Assembly: GCA_938020565.1 (NCBI GenBank)
Contig: CALIHP010000002.1
Location: forward strand, 41,539 to 105,538
Direction of reading: 5' to 3'
Source: an uncultured Anaerolineaceae bacterium
GTDB taxonomy: Bacteria > Chloroflexota > Anaerolineae > Anaerolineales > Anaerolineaceae
Length of the DNA stretch: 64,000 nt
A program made the translations under genes and the position numbers. This document shows positions 43,592 through 51,842 of the stretch, piece by piece. Numbering within the stretch: position 1 is the stretch's first letter; each line of letters opens with the position of its first letter. A model generated the notes under the pieces. That model was not told the origin of the DNA. It saw nothing but the letters and a program-made list of their open reading frames with translations, and did no database searches.

Positions 43592-43712
43592 CGCAGCGGA
43601 ACCCGTCTTTCCGCCAGCGTTCGATCTCGCCGCGGCAGAAGGTCGTTTTCCCAGCGCCGCGTCCGCCGGATATGACGCTGATCTGACGGGGTGGGGTATC
43701 GCCGTGCTTCAT
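43592..43712 (-). pseudogene. Original 5' end of the NTPase gene, cut off by dinD
   Basis: Reads MKHGDTPPRQISVISGGRG then AGKTTFCRGEIERWRKDG and FRCEGE before a stop. The ATG (43712) lies 14 bases after the GT87 stop, the tight spacing expected of the ancestral operon. Bases 43592-43682 are the right copy of the 91-bp repeat. Confidence 0.88.
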
Positions 43713-43726
43713 CGGTGAAATTCTCA

Positions 43727-44938
43727 TTAATAAGGTTCGATAATCCGCTGAATCGTCCACCAGCGGTTCCAGTACAGCAGGATCAGTGCGATGAACGGGA
43801 AGATCAGGTTCAGCGCGGAGACCGGTTCGGCGAACCCGGTATAGAAAAGGCTGACAAGCCAGGGGATCAGGAGAAACGCGGCGCTGAGCGCCAGCGATAT
43901 CGCGGTCCCGAACCGCTGCCAGCGCTGCATCGCTTTATCCATCGCGTACAGGAACGGGATCCAGAGCAGGTAAAGATTTTTTCCGATATTGGGGATCCCG
44001 ACGAGGAATCCGGCGCTGAGCGTCATCGCCAGGACCCATTCGAAAGCGCGTTCGTCCTGTTTCGCGTTCAGCGCCCATTCGAGGATCATCAGCAGCGCGA
44101 TGACGCCGGAAACCGCCCAGGCGATCCGTCCGCCGATTTCCGGCTGCCAGACTTCAATAAAGAGCGCAAAGTACATTGGATTCAGGTATTTATAGTAGTA
44201 GATAATCGCGCGCAAAAACTCGGTCGGCCAATTCGGCATGAACAGGAACGAAATCAGGATCAGCAACCCGAGGACCATCATAAACCAGGCGGCAACCGCG
44301 CCGCGCCGGTTCGCGAGCGTCCAGATCAGGATCCAGAGGATGGGGAGGAGCGTCAGGCTGTATTTCATCGTTGCGAACGCTAACATGATCCCCGCAAATT
44401 CAAGTTCGTTTTCCCGGACGGCGTTGACGGCGACGAGGAGCGCCAGAACGGAAAGGATCCCGATATCTCCGTCCATGGCGGCGAAGGCGCCGTAATACGT
44501 GAAGAGAACGAACGAGCCGACGACCGCGGGCGAAAGCCATCCTGATCGAAGCCGGAGCGCGGCGATCGTTCGAATCGCGATCAGGACGAGCGCCGCTTCG
44601 CAGACAGTCATCCAGATTACCAGCGCGGCATCATAATTCCCGATAAACGAGAGCGGAAGCGTCGGGAGCGTCGCGTACAGCGGCAGCGTGAACCCCGATA
44701 CGCGGACGTCATGCGTATGCCGCAGCACGATATTTTCGAATATCCCGGCGCTGTAGGGGTTCTGGCCCTGCGCGAAGAGAACGCGCCCTGCGAGCCAGTT
44801 CGCGTAAAAACTCGCCCCGTAATCGGTCCTGCTGACGAGGAAGACGTTCACGGCGGCGAAAACGATGGTCAGAAGAATAACGACGGATACGACCGAGGGC
44901 GAAAGCCCGTAGGTCCGTTTCGGCGGTTCGAGAATCAT
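43727..44938 (-). CDS. GT87-family (DUF2029) polyprenyl-phosphate-dependent mannosyltransferase-like membrane protein
   Basis: 403 residues with about ten helices. The first extracytoplasmic loop holds an acidic site (RTDYGASFYANWLAGRVLF) and GQNPYSAG, the usual GT87 pattern, followed by AAMDGDIGILSVLALLVAVN. It transfers a sugar from polyprenyl phosphate to a surface acceptor. In the ancestral layout it was directly upstream of the NTPase-cob genes. The acceptor is unknown. Confidence 0.72.
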   Translation of the reverse strand: MILEPPKRTYGLSPSVVSVVILLTIVFAAVNVFLVSRTDYGASFYANWLAGRVLFAQGQNPYSAGIFENIVLRHTHDVRVSGFTLPLYATLPTLPLSFIGNYDAALVIWMTVCEAALVLIAIRTIAALRLRSGWLSPAVVGSFVLFTYYGAFAAMDGDIGILSVLALLVAVNAVRENELEFAGIMLAFATMKYSLTLLPILWILIWTLANRRGAVAAWFMMVLGLLILISFLFMPNWPTEFLRAIIYYYKYLNPMYFALFIEVWQPEIGGRIAWAVSGVIALLMILEWALNAKQDERAFEWVLAMTLSAGFLVGIPNIGKNLYLLWIPFLYAMDKAMQRWQRFGTAISLALSAAFLLIPWLVSLFYTGFAEPVSALNLIFPFIALILLYWNRWWTIQRIIEPY

Positions 44939-44972
44939 ATCGGCAGGGTCAGGTTTATCCGGTCGGCCCCGG

Positions 44973-46109
44973 TCAGATCGCTTTCCGATAGACGCGATGA
45001 ACCTTGGAGCGTTTCATTCCCAGCCCGTTCATTTCACGCTGGACTTCTTTCGCGGTCTCGGACATCTGCGCCCCTTCGCCGGTCAGGAAACGCGGATTAT
45101 CGCGGATAATTTCATGGACCCCGTCGAAGAGGAGCGCGTCGCCGCCTTTGATCCGGTATTCGGATAGGATCCCGAGCCCGTTGACGATAATTCGATCGGT
45201 CTTTTTTATTTCCCGGAGAATATCAAGAATCAGGAGCGGGTTCAGGAGGCTGCCGTTATGCCGCTGCATGGCGGCGGAGATATCCGGGAAACCGAGGATG
45301 AACCCGATCAGCTCGTCTTTGTCGTTGACGATGAACTTGACGAGGTTGGGATCGACGAAGTTGATCACGTTATCGATCAGAAAGTTCAGGTCGCGTTCGG
45401 TCAGCGGAAAATACTCCCAGTTATTCGTAAACGCCTTTTCGTACAGCTGGCCAATCTCTTTCGCGCGGGCGAGGATGTCTTTCCGGTTTTTGAACGTGAA
45501 AACCTTGATTTCGCCGCGTTGTCGAACGAGATCGACGGCGCGCGTGACTTTTTCGGGGACGACGACGGTCGATGTATTGAATTCGACCGAGATAAAGTCG
45601 GTGACCTTTGCGAGGCCGATGCCTTCAAGGAGCGTCTGATAATACGGGAAGTTATAGGAGGACATGTTCATCGACTGGCGCAGGTTGAAGCCGTCTACGA
45701 GAACGCCGTAGCCGTCGAAAAGCGAGAACCCTTTCGGCCCGATCATCTCGTTCATCCCGCGCTCCCGCCCCCAGCCGATCGCCGCGTCAAAGAGCGCGGC
45801 GGTAACGTCCGGATCGTAAATCGCGTCGAAGAGGCAGAAGCTCAGGACTTTTTTCTTCTGGTAGTCGTTGAAATGCGGATTGATCAGCGCGGCGATCCGT
45901 CCGACGATCCGTCCCGCGCGGTAAGCGAGGAAAAAATCCGCCTCGCCGTATTCGTAAAACGGATGCTTCTTCCGGTTCATCATCATCGCGACGTCGTTTC
46001 GAAACGGCGGGACCCAGTTCGGGTCGTTCTTATACAGGTCGAATTGGAATTGGATAAACGCGCTGACGTCTTTACGGTTCCCGGTATCGATTTTGCGGAT
46101 TTGAATCAT
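44973..46109 (-). CDS. GNAT-like N-acetyltransferase family protein
   Basis: 378 residues. N-terminal WVPPFRNDVAMMMNRKKHPFY and FFLAYRAGRIVGRIAALI, then a C-terminal half with KDELIGFILGFPDISAA and GLGILSEYRIKGGDALLF, consistent with a duplicated GNAT fold. This type is common but uncharacterised. It is 34 bases upstream of the GT87 gene on the same strand. TCGGAGGG precedes the ATG, with an AT-rich promoter region (TAAAAT near 46150) shared divergently with the TetR gene. Confidence 0.7.
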   Translation of the reverse strand: MIQIRKIDTGNRKDVSAFIQFQFDLYKNDPNWVPPFRNDVAMMMNRKKHPFYEYGEADFFLAYRAGRIVGRIAALINPHFNDYQKKKVLSFCLFDAIYDPDVTAALFDAAIGWGRERGMNEMIGPKGFSLFDGYGVLVDGFNLRQSMNMSSYNFPYYQTLLEGIGLAKVTDFISVEFNTSTVVVPEKVTRAVDLVRQRGEIKVFTFKNRKDILARAKEIGQLYEKAFTNNWEYFPLTERDLNFLIDNVINFVDPNLVKFIVNDKDELIGFILGFPDISAAMQRHNGSLLNPLLILDILREIKKTDRIIVNGLGILSEYRIKGGDALLFDGVHEIIRDNPRFLTGEGAQMSETAKEVQREMNGLGMKRSKVHRVYRKAI

Positions 46110-46270
46110 ATGCCCTCCGACATGACAATTCTTTAATGATCGGGTTTATTTTACCTTTTTTTTCGATAAAAATCGTGTTGGGATGGAAAATCGCCTGATT
46201 CGTCCGGATGGATTTTCGGAAGGGCGGGGTTATCGGTGGACTGGGACGCGGACCTGCTTTTTTATTAAAA

Positions 46271-46312
46271 TGACCTTAAGTCAATGACCCGCGGTCAGAA
46301 ATCGCTTATAAT
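46271..46312 (+). promoter_or_regulatory. TetR-gene promoter with two near-palindromic operators
   Basis: TGACCTTAAGTCA (46271-46283) and TGACCCGCGGTCA (46285-46297) are two 13-bp TGAC-N5-GTCA sites with centres 14 bp apart. The -10 TATAAT is at 46307-46312, so the second site covers the -35. This is a typical arrangement for TetR autorepression. Confidence 0.7.
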
Positions 46313-46319
46313 TGTTGTC

Positions 46320-46943
46320 ATGACCATGAACGGAGGAAATTTGACGAACAGGCAGATCAAAGCGCAGCAGACGCGCGCGCGAATCATAGCGGCGGCGGAT
46401 CGGCTAATAAAGGAAAGAGGTTTCGATGCGGTTAATGTTGCGGATATAACGGATGAGGCCGGGGTTGCCAAAGGGTCTTTTTACAGTTATTTTCAACGGA
46501 AAGAAGATATTTTTTCGGAAATCGCTTATACCAATTTTGACGCGATTTATGATCGGGCGCTGGAGCGATATCAGGGCGCTTATGGACGAATTTCCATGTT
46601 TCTGCTGGATTCGATGTCATATATTCGAGAAACCGGGATCAGGGTCAGCCAGCAGTGGGCCCGGAGCGTTGTCGATCCTGCCGATCGGGACGGGGTTAAA
46701 AAATTAACTTATGATCGGGAAATTATCTTCAGGTTTTTACGGGAAGCTGTCGTTCGGGGCGAATTATCGAACGAAACGCCAGTGAAAGCTTTGGCGGATG
46801 GGGTGATTGCGGCGTATTATGGAATGGTTTTCTGCTGGGCGATAACGGATGGGGAACTCGACCCGCTCGAGGCGATGAGGGCATACTGCGAGGGACCGCT
46901 TCGGTTGCTGATCGAGGCTTATCGGTCAGGAGACGGTGAATGA
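46320..46943 (+). CDS. TetR-family transcriptional regulator
   Basis: About 200-207 residues. The helix-turn-helix is TRARIIAAADRLIKERGFDAVNVADI then DEAGVAKGSFYSYFQRKEDIF (seen as two stretches). The ligand domain is not distinctive. Start options: ATG 46320, 7 bases after TATAAT (leaderless), or TTG 46341, which follows GGAGG. It overlaps the next gene by 4 bases and probably controls the genes to 49006. Confidence 0.88.
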   Translation: MTMNGGNLTNRQIKAQQTRARIIAAADRLIKERGFDAVNVADITDEAGVAKGSFYSYFQRKEDIFSEIAYTNFDAIYDRALERYQGAYGRISMFLLDSMSYIRETGIRVSQQWARSVVDPADRDGVKKLTYDREIIFRFLREAVVRGELSNETPVKALADGVIAAYYGMVFCWAITDGELDPLEAMRAYCEGPLRLLIEAYRSGDGE

Positions 46944-47364
46944 TGACGAGATTTTTTTATGGCGTTTTGGGAACGGCGCTTGCCGCGGGCTGTGCGCTGT
47001 TATTCTTATTTCAAACCGACCGCGTTTATGGAGCGGAGGCCGGGACGGCTGCGTATGAAAATGGATTCATTCCCGCGGAACTGGAATCGATTCCCGATGG
47101 ATACGATACGCCGGCGATATCTTTCAATTCGCGGATAACGAACGGGACGGGAATCTTTCTTTTCGGGAAAAGGAAGGCTACGCTCATACTTACCAGGCGG
47201 CAAATGAGTACACGTATAACGGGCTGCGGTTTTTCTGGCGCGGCTCGCGGGATGAGACGGATCCGGACGGCAGAGAAACCGGGTCTTCCGTTATGGGATT
47301 GGCGCCGGAATCAGGTACATCATCCTGGATGATCACCCCGGAACGGGATGGCAATTCCAATTAG
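46943..47364 (+). pseudogene. Frameshifted exported protein gene
   Basis: It starts with a signal peptide (RFFYGVLGTALAAGCALLF) and continues ENGFIPAELESIPDGYDTP. Near 47110 the coding signal moves to another frame: GDIFQFADNERDGN then SFREKEGYAHTYQAANEYTY, and GLRFFWRGSRDETDP, ending at TAG 47362-47364. The original frame continues to 47332 with a low-quality basic sequence. So one indel, natural or a sequencing error, splits the gene. No family recognised. Confidence 0.6.
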
Positions 47365-47393
47365 CATGAATTCTTTAAGAAACGAGGAGAAAA

Positions 47394-48002
47394 ATGAAAA
47401 AAACTGATTCGATTTGGTTGGCAGTTGTTATTGCAGTATTGGCGTTCGTATCAATCGCAGGCGTGGCCATTGCGCAGAGCGCGGTAAAGGTCGGCGCCAC
47501 CGCTGAACCAGCGGAGGATCGGGCGAAAACGCTGATCGTCTATTTTTCGGCGAGCGGAAATACCGAAAAGATGGCCGCGTATATTCATGAGATTATCGGC
47601 GGCGATATGGTCGAGCTGACGCCCGTCGTCGCATACCCGACTGAGTATAACGCCTTAGCCGATTACGCAAAAAAGGAACAGAATCAGGACCTGCGTCCTT
47701 CGTTTGAGGCGCTGGACGTTGACCCGACGAAGTATGAAGCCGTTTTTATCGGCTATCCGATTTGGTGGTACACGGTTCCACAGATCATTCTGACGTTTTT
47801 TGACACCTACGATTTTAAGGACGTTACGCTTATTCCGTTCAATACGCATCACGGAAGCCGCGACAGCGGAACTTATAAGCTGATTCAGAAGTTGGAACCG
47901 GAGGCGACGGTTCTCGACGGCTTAGCGCTTCGGGGCGTTGATATTGACCGGGAGGATTCGGCTCGGGCTGTAAAGGAATGGCTCGCTGACTTAGGGTATT
48001 AA
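47394..48002 (+). CDS. Exported flavodoxin
   Basis: 202 residues. A membrane-spanning signal (about 7-28, ending AIAQSA) precedes a flavodoxin domain: LIVYFSASGNTEKMAAYI (FMN phosphate loop), FIGYPIWWYTVPQIILTFF and FNTHHGSRDSGTY. Flavodoxins carry single electrons on FMN. Exported ones occur in anaerobes, probably in extracytoplasmic reduction. RBS GAGGAG. It follows the frameshifted gene in the TetR-led set. Confidence 0.88.
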   Translation: MKKTDSIWLAVVIAVLAFVSIAGVAIAQSAVKVGATAEPAEDRAKTLIVYFSASGNTEKMAAYIHEIIGGDMVELTPVVAYPTEYNALADYAKKEQNQDLRPSFEALDVDPTKYEAVFIGYPIWWYTVPQIILTFFDTYDFKDVTLIPFNTHHGSRDSGTYKLIQKLEPEATVLDGLALRGVDIDREDSARAVKEWLADLGY

Positions 48003-48007
48003 CTTTC

Positions 48008-49006
48008 ATGGGGCGCGCAATGAAAGGGAGCTTGTGGTTGCCGTCCTGTGCCTGCGCGATGATTCTGACGGTTTTTGCCGGAATCGGAATTGTTTTCGCC
48101 GGGAGCGGAGGACAGGGCCGCGATAAGGTCAGCGACGCGGATTACACGGCTGATTCCCTGATCGTCGACGTTATTTCGGATCCGGTATTCGGCTCATTCG
48201 GACGGCTTCTCTTTCCGGTTGACGAATCTTATTTCAGCGGCGAAACTTTGGGCGATCTTCGACTGACCTGGTACAGCGGGATCATGCCCGAAGAAACGGT
48301 CGATATTGTGAATTCACTTAAAAAACGGATTTTAGCAGGGGAAACGGTTTTTTATGATCTTTACAGCGCGGAAGAAAAAGCCGCCGATCCGGCGAAAACC
48401 GATACCGGGCTGTTTTTCTTCCGGGGGATTCCCGGGGCGAAATTCGCGGTTCTCAACGCCGGCGGCGGATTTGCTTACGTCGGCGCGATGCATGACAGCT
48501 TCCCTCAAGCCTTAGCGTTGTCCCGGAAAGGCTATAACGCCTTTGCGCTGATCTATCGTCCGGGAGCGCGGACGGCAAGCGAAGACCTCTCCCGTGCGAT
48601 CCGTTTTATTTTCGATCATGCGGCTGAGCTCGACGTCGATACGAAAGATTATTCGCTTTGGGGCGGGAGCGCCGGCGGACGCATGGCGGCCTGGGTTGGC
48701 GCGCATGGAACGGAGCGGTTCGGCGCGGGCGTTTATCCGCGTCCCGCCGCGGTCGTTCTCCAATATACCGGATTAACCGAAGTTACGGGAACCGAGCCGC
48801 CGACGTATGCCTGCGTCGGGACGAGCGACGGGATTTCCTCTTTTCGGACGATGAAAACGCGGATCGACGCGATTCGTGCGAATGGGACTGACGCGGAGAT
48901 TGAGATTTTTGAAGGAATGCCGCATGGTTTCGGGTTGGGGAGAGGGACGATCGCCGAGGGATGGATCGATCGTGCGGTCGCTTTCTGGGAAAGGCAATTC
49001 AAATAG
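48008..49006 (+). CDS. Exported alpha/beta-hydrolase (esterase/lipase-like)
   Basis: 332 residues with a signal peptide (about 8-32). Nucleophile elbow LWGGSAGGRMA, Asp in CVGTSDGISS and His in EGMPHGFGLG form the catalytic triad; the oxyanion-type motif is LNAGGGFAYVG. The organisation matches BD-FAE/acetylesterase-type secreted hydrolases. It starts 5 bases after the flavodoxin. ATG 48020 is an alternative start. Confidence 0.83.
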   Translation: MGRAMKGSLWLPSCACAMILTVFAGIGIVFAGSGGQGRDKVSDADYTADSLIVDVISDPVFGSFGRLLFPVDESYFSGETLGDLRLTWYSGIMPEETVDIVNSLKKRILAGETVFYDLYSAEEKAADPAKTDTGLFFFRGIPGAKFAVLNAGGGFAYVGAMHDSFPQALALSRKGYNAFALIYRPGARTASEDLSRAIRFIFDHAAELDVDTKDYSLWGGSAGGRMAAWVGAHGTERFGAGVYPRPAAVVLQYTGLTEVTGTEPPTYACVGTSDGISSFRTMKTRIDAIRANGTDAEIEIFEGMPHGFGLGRGTIAEGWIDRAVAFWERQFK

Positions 49007-49083
49007 CAAGGAGGGGCCTGCGGCACAAATTAATCCTGTTTTTCAGCTCGACGCGGATGGGGAAAATCCGGGAATGATTCCGG

Positions 49084-49089
49084 TATAAT
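49084..49089 (+). promoter_or_regulatory. -10 element of the aldo/keto reductase gene
   Basis: Exact TATAAT 33 bases before the ATG at 49123, followed by a strong CAGGAGGTTG ribosome-binding site. Confidence 0.55.
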
Positions 49090-49122
49090 CAAAAGTACAC
49101 TTCAATACAGGAGGTTGAAATC

Positions 49123-49983
49123 ATGCAATATGCAGCGTTAAATACCGGCGCGAGGATGCCGTTGGAAGGGTTCGGCGTTTTCCAGATTCCTGACGCCGGG
49201 GAATGCGAGCGTGTCGTCTATGACGCGCTTCAGGTTGGTTATCGCCTGCTGGACACTGCGGCGGCGTATCGGAACGAAGCGGCGCTCGGGAAAGCGGTCC
49301 GGCGGGCGGAAGCGGCGGGCGTCGTGAGGCGCGAAGACCTGTTCATTACGACCAAGGTCTGGGTTCAGGACATGAAGACCGAGGCGGCGGCGTACGAAGC
49401 GGTCAAAACCTCGCTTGAAAGGCTGGGGCTGGCGTATGTCGATCTCGTCCTGCTTCATCAGCCGCTCGGCGACTATTTCGCGGCTTACCGGGGAATTACG
49501 AGAGCGTACCGCGAAGGCTTGACGAGGGCGATCGGCGTTTCCAATTTCTATCCGGCGGTTCTGGTTAATTTCTGTGAAAACGTCGACGTTGTCCCGGCGG
49601 TGAATCAGGTCGAGCTGCATCCGTTCTTTGCGCAGCCGGCCGCGTTGGAGACGATGCGTTCGCTGAAGATCGTTCCGCAGGCCTGGGGTCCGTTGGCGGA
49701 GGGACGCCATGGGATTTTCAGCGATCCGGAGCTGACCGCGATTGGCAAGCCGTATGGCAAGACGGCCGCGCAGGTGGCGCTGCGCTGGAACGTTCAGCGC
49801 GGAGTGTCGATTCTCCCGAAGTCGACGCACGTTGAAAGAATGACGGAGAATTTCGCGATCTGGGATTTTGAACTTTCGCCCGACGAGATGGAAAAAATCT
49901 CTCGAAAGGACCTTGGGCGCAGCGAGATCATCGATCATTCCGACCCGGCGGTTGTTAAAATGCTGTCCGGATTCAGGTTTTAG
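49123..49983 (+). CDS. Aldo/keto reductase (2,5-diketo-D-gluconate reductase type)
   Basis: 286 residues. AKR tetrad: Asp in LLDTAAAYRNEAALG (with Tyr), Lys in FITTKVW and His in DLVLLHQP. IGVSNFYPAVL and the NADPH-binding end RGVSILPKSTHVERMTEN are present. Reduces aldehydes or ketones with NADPH in the cytosol. It has its own promoter downstream of the TetR group. Confidence 0.93.
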   Translation: MQYAALNTGARMPLEGFGVFQIPDAGECERVVYDALQVGYRLLDTAAAYRNEAALGKAVRRAEAAGVVRREDLFITTKVWVQDMKTEAAAYEAVKTSLERLGLAYVDLVLLHQPLGDYFAAYRGITRAYREGLTRAIGVSNFYPAVLVNFCENVDVVPAVNQVELHPFFAQPAALETMRSLKIVPQAWGPLAEGRHGIFSDPELTAIGKPYGKTAAQVALRWNVQRGVSILPKSTHVERMTENFAIWDFELSPDEMEKISRKDLGRSEIIDHSDPAVVKMLSGFRF

Positions 49984-50047
49984 CGATTCAGGGCGGATTA
50001 TCCGCCGGACCGGCGGATCGATTTTCCGTTGGATTGAGTATATAAAG

Positions 50048-50085
50048 AAGAACGGGCGTCGGCGGTTCAGCCGGCGTCCGTTCTT
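50048..50085. terminator. Bidirectional terminator between convergent genes
   Basis: A 16-bp stem (50048-50063 with 50070-50085, two G-U pairs) with a 6-base loop has A-rich and T-rich sides. It lies between the aldo/keto reductase and the ABC exporter. Confidence 0.8.
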
Positions 50086-50107
50086 TCCTCCAAGGCGGGA
50101 ACGCGGA

Positions 50108-51826
50108 TTAATACGTAAACGCGTCGGTCAGCCGCGACTTATCGATCATCTCGCGGTAGGTTGTAGAGCGGTCGAGGAGCTCCTGATGGTTCCCTGCGGC
50201 TTCGACGAGGCCGTCTTTCAGGACGACGATCCTATCGGCGTTTTCGATCGATTTCATGCGGTGCGAGATGATCAGGACGGTCTTCCCTTTGATCAGCTCG
50301 TTCAGCGAATCCTGAATCTTCTTTTCGTTCTCGATATCGAGCGAGGCGCTGATTTCGTCGAGGAGGATAATCGGCGCGTTTTTCAGGATCGCGCGCGCGA
50401 TCGAAAGCCGCTGGCGTTCGCCGCCGGAAAGCTTTCCGCCGTTCTCCCCGATCATCGTCTCGTACCCGTTCGGGAGCTTCAAAACAAACTCGTCGCAGTT
50501 CGCCAGGTGCGCCGCTTCTTTGACTTCTTCGTCGCTGGCGTCGGGACGTCCGATGCGGATGTTTTCCAGAACGGTATTGTTAAAAAGCGTGACGTCCTGG
50601 AAAACGATCGAAATATGTTTGAAAAGGTCTTCGGTCGCGACGGTTTTTATGTCTTTTCCGTCGATCCGGATTTCTCCGCTGTCGTAATCGAAGAGCCGCG
50701 AAGCCAGCCGCAATACCGTCGTCTTTCCGCCGCCGGACGGGCCGACGAGCGCGGTTACCTTTCCGGCGGGCGCGGTAAAGCTGACGCCGTTCAGGACGCG
50801 GTTATCGTTGTAGCCGAAGGTCACGCCGGTGAATTCGATCGCGTAATTTCTGAGCTCGGCGGGGCTGCCTTTCTGGATTTTCGTCTCGTTGATCGCCCGG
50901 ATCGTTTGTACGCGCGAGTCGATATAGACCATTTCGGCGATATTCATCTGGATATCGATGACCGCTTCCGCAACGCGGCCCGCGGCGAGGATGTACCCGA
51001 TCAGGTACAGGATCGAAATGTCGCCGTTGGCGAACAGGTACGATCCAACCAGGACCGTCAGGCCGAGCATGAAGCGCGTCAGGAAACCGGCGAACTGAAC
51101 CGGTACGGCCATCGTTATTTCCGAACGGATATGAATCTTTTCTGACTCGTCGATCGAGGCGGAAACGTCTTCCCAGACCGCTTCTTCCATGCTGTAGCTT
51201 TTGATTTCCTGCTGGAGTTCGATCGCCTGCTGGAATTTTTCGGCGTTTTCCCGGAGCTTCAGGTAATATTTCCGGTTTTCCCTTTCCTGAACCGAACGCG
51301 CCGCCCAGATCAGGACAAAGCTCAGAATCGTCGGAAGGATAATACAAAGCGCGAGCGGAACGTTCCAGAACAGCATCATCACGGAAATAACAATAAACGC
51401 GGCTGAATTTCCGTAAAACTTGGGGACGGCGTGACTGAGCGCATGCTCGATATCCGCGACATCTTTCAGAATCGACTGCGCCAGGTCGGAGGTGTCATGT
51501 TTCGAGAAGTATGAAAGCGGGAGCTCCTTCAGCTTTTCCGCGATCGCGATTCGGAGCTGCTTGGCCTCCATGTAAACGACGGTGTACGTGTCGTTATAGT
51601 TGATAAAGAAAACGATTGTCAGTATGACCAGCGCCGCCGCGATCAGGATCAGGAACGTCGGAAGCGTCGCGAGTCCGCCTTCGAGGATCCCCTGCGCGAA
51701 GAGCATGATCACGATCATCGGCAGCATATTCATCACGGCGACTAAAGCGCTCGTCAGGGTCGCGCGGAAGATTCCGGCCGCGCCGGCGTCGGTTAACTGA
51801 AATTTGGATTTAAGGTATTGGATCAT
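50108..51826 (-). CDS. ABC exporter half-transporter (second subunit)
   Basis: 572 residues. Six-helix type IV exporter domain (1-320), then an ATPase with GPSGGGKTT, signature LSGGERQR, Walker B IILLDEISASLD and switch His in IISHRM. It pairs with the 51843 subunit encoded 16 bases upstream. Such pairs (YbtPQ/IrtAB-like or drug exporters) often move siderophores or small peptides. Substrate not evident. Confidence 0.9.
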   Translation of the reverse strand: MIQYLKSKFQLTDAGAAGIFRATLTSALVAVMNMLPMIVIMLFAQGILEGGLATLPTFLILIAAALVILTIVFFINYNDTYTVVYMEAKQLRIAIAEKLKELPLSYFSKHDTSDLAQSILKDVADIEHALSHAVPKFYGNSAAFIVISVMMLFWNVPLALCIILPTILSFVLIWAARSVQERENRKYYLKLRENAEKFQQAIELQQEIKSYSMEEAVWEDVSASIDESEKIHIRSEITMAVPVQFAGFLTRFMLGLTVLVGSYLFANGDISILYLIGYILAAGRVAEAVIDIQMNIAEMVYIDSRVQTIRAINETKIQKGSPAELRNYAIEFTGVTFGYNDNRVLNGVSFTAPAGKVTALVGPSGGGKTTVLRLASRLFDYDSGEIRIDGKDIKTVATEDLFKHISIVFQDVTLFNNTVLENIRIGRPDASDEEVKEAAHLANCDEFVLKLPNGYETMIGENGGKLSGGERQRLSIARAILKNAPIILLDEISASLDIENEKKIQDSLNELIKGKTVLIISHRMKSIENADRIVVLKDGLVEAAGNHQELLDRSTTYREMIDKSRLTDAFTY

Positions 51827-51842
51827 TGCCGCATCTCCTCTT

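Noticed and set aside
45258..46136. Plus-strand open frame of 292 codons opposite the GNAT-like gene
   Set aside because: No ribosome-binding site and the opposite strand has a coherent protein; typical shadow frame.
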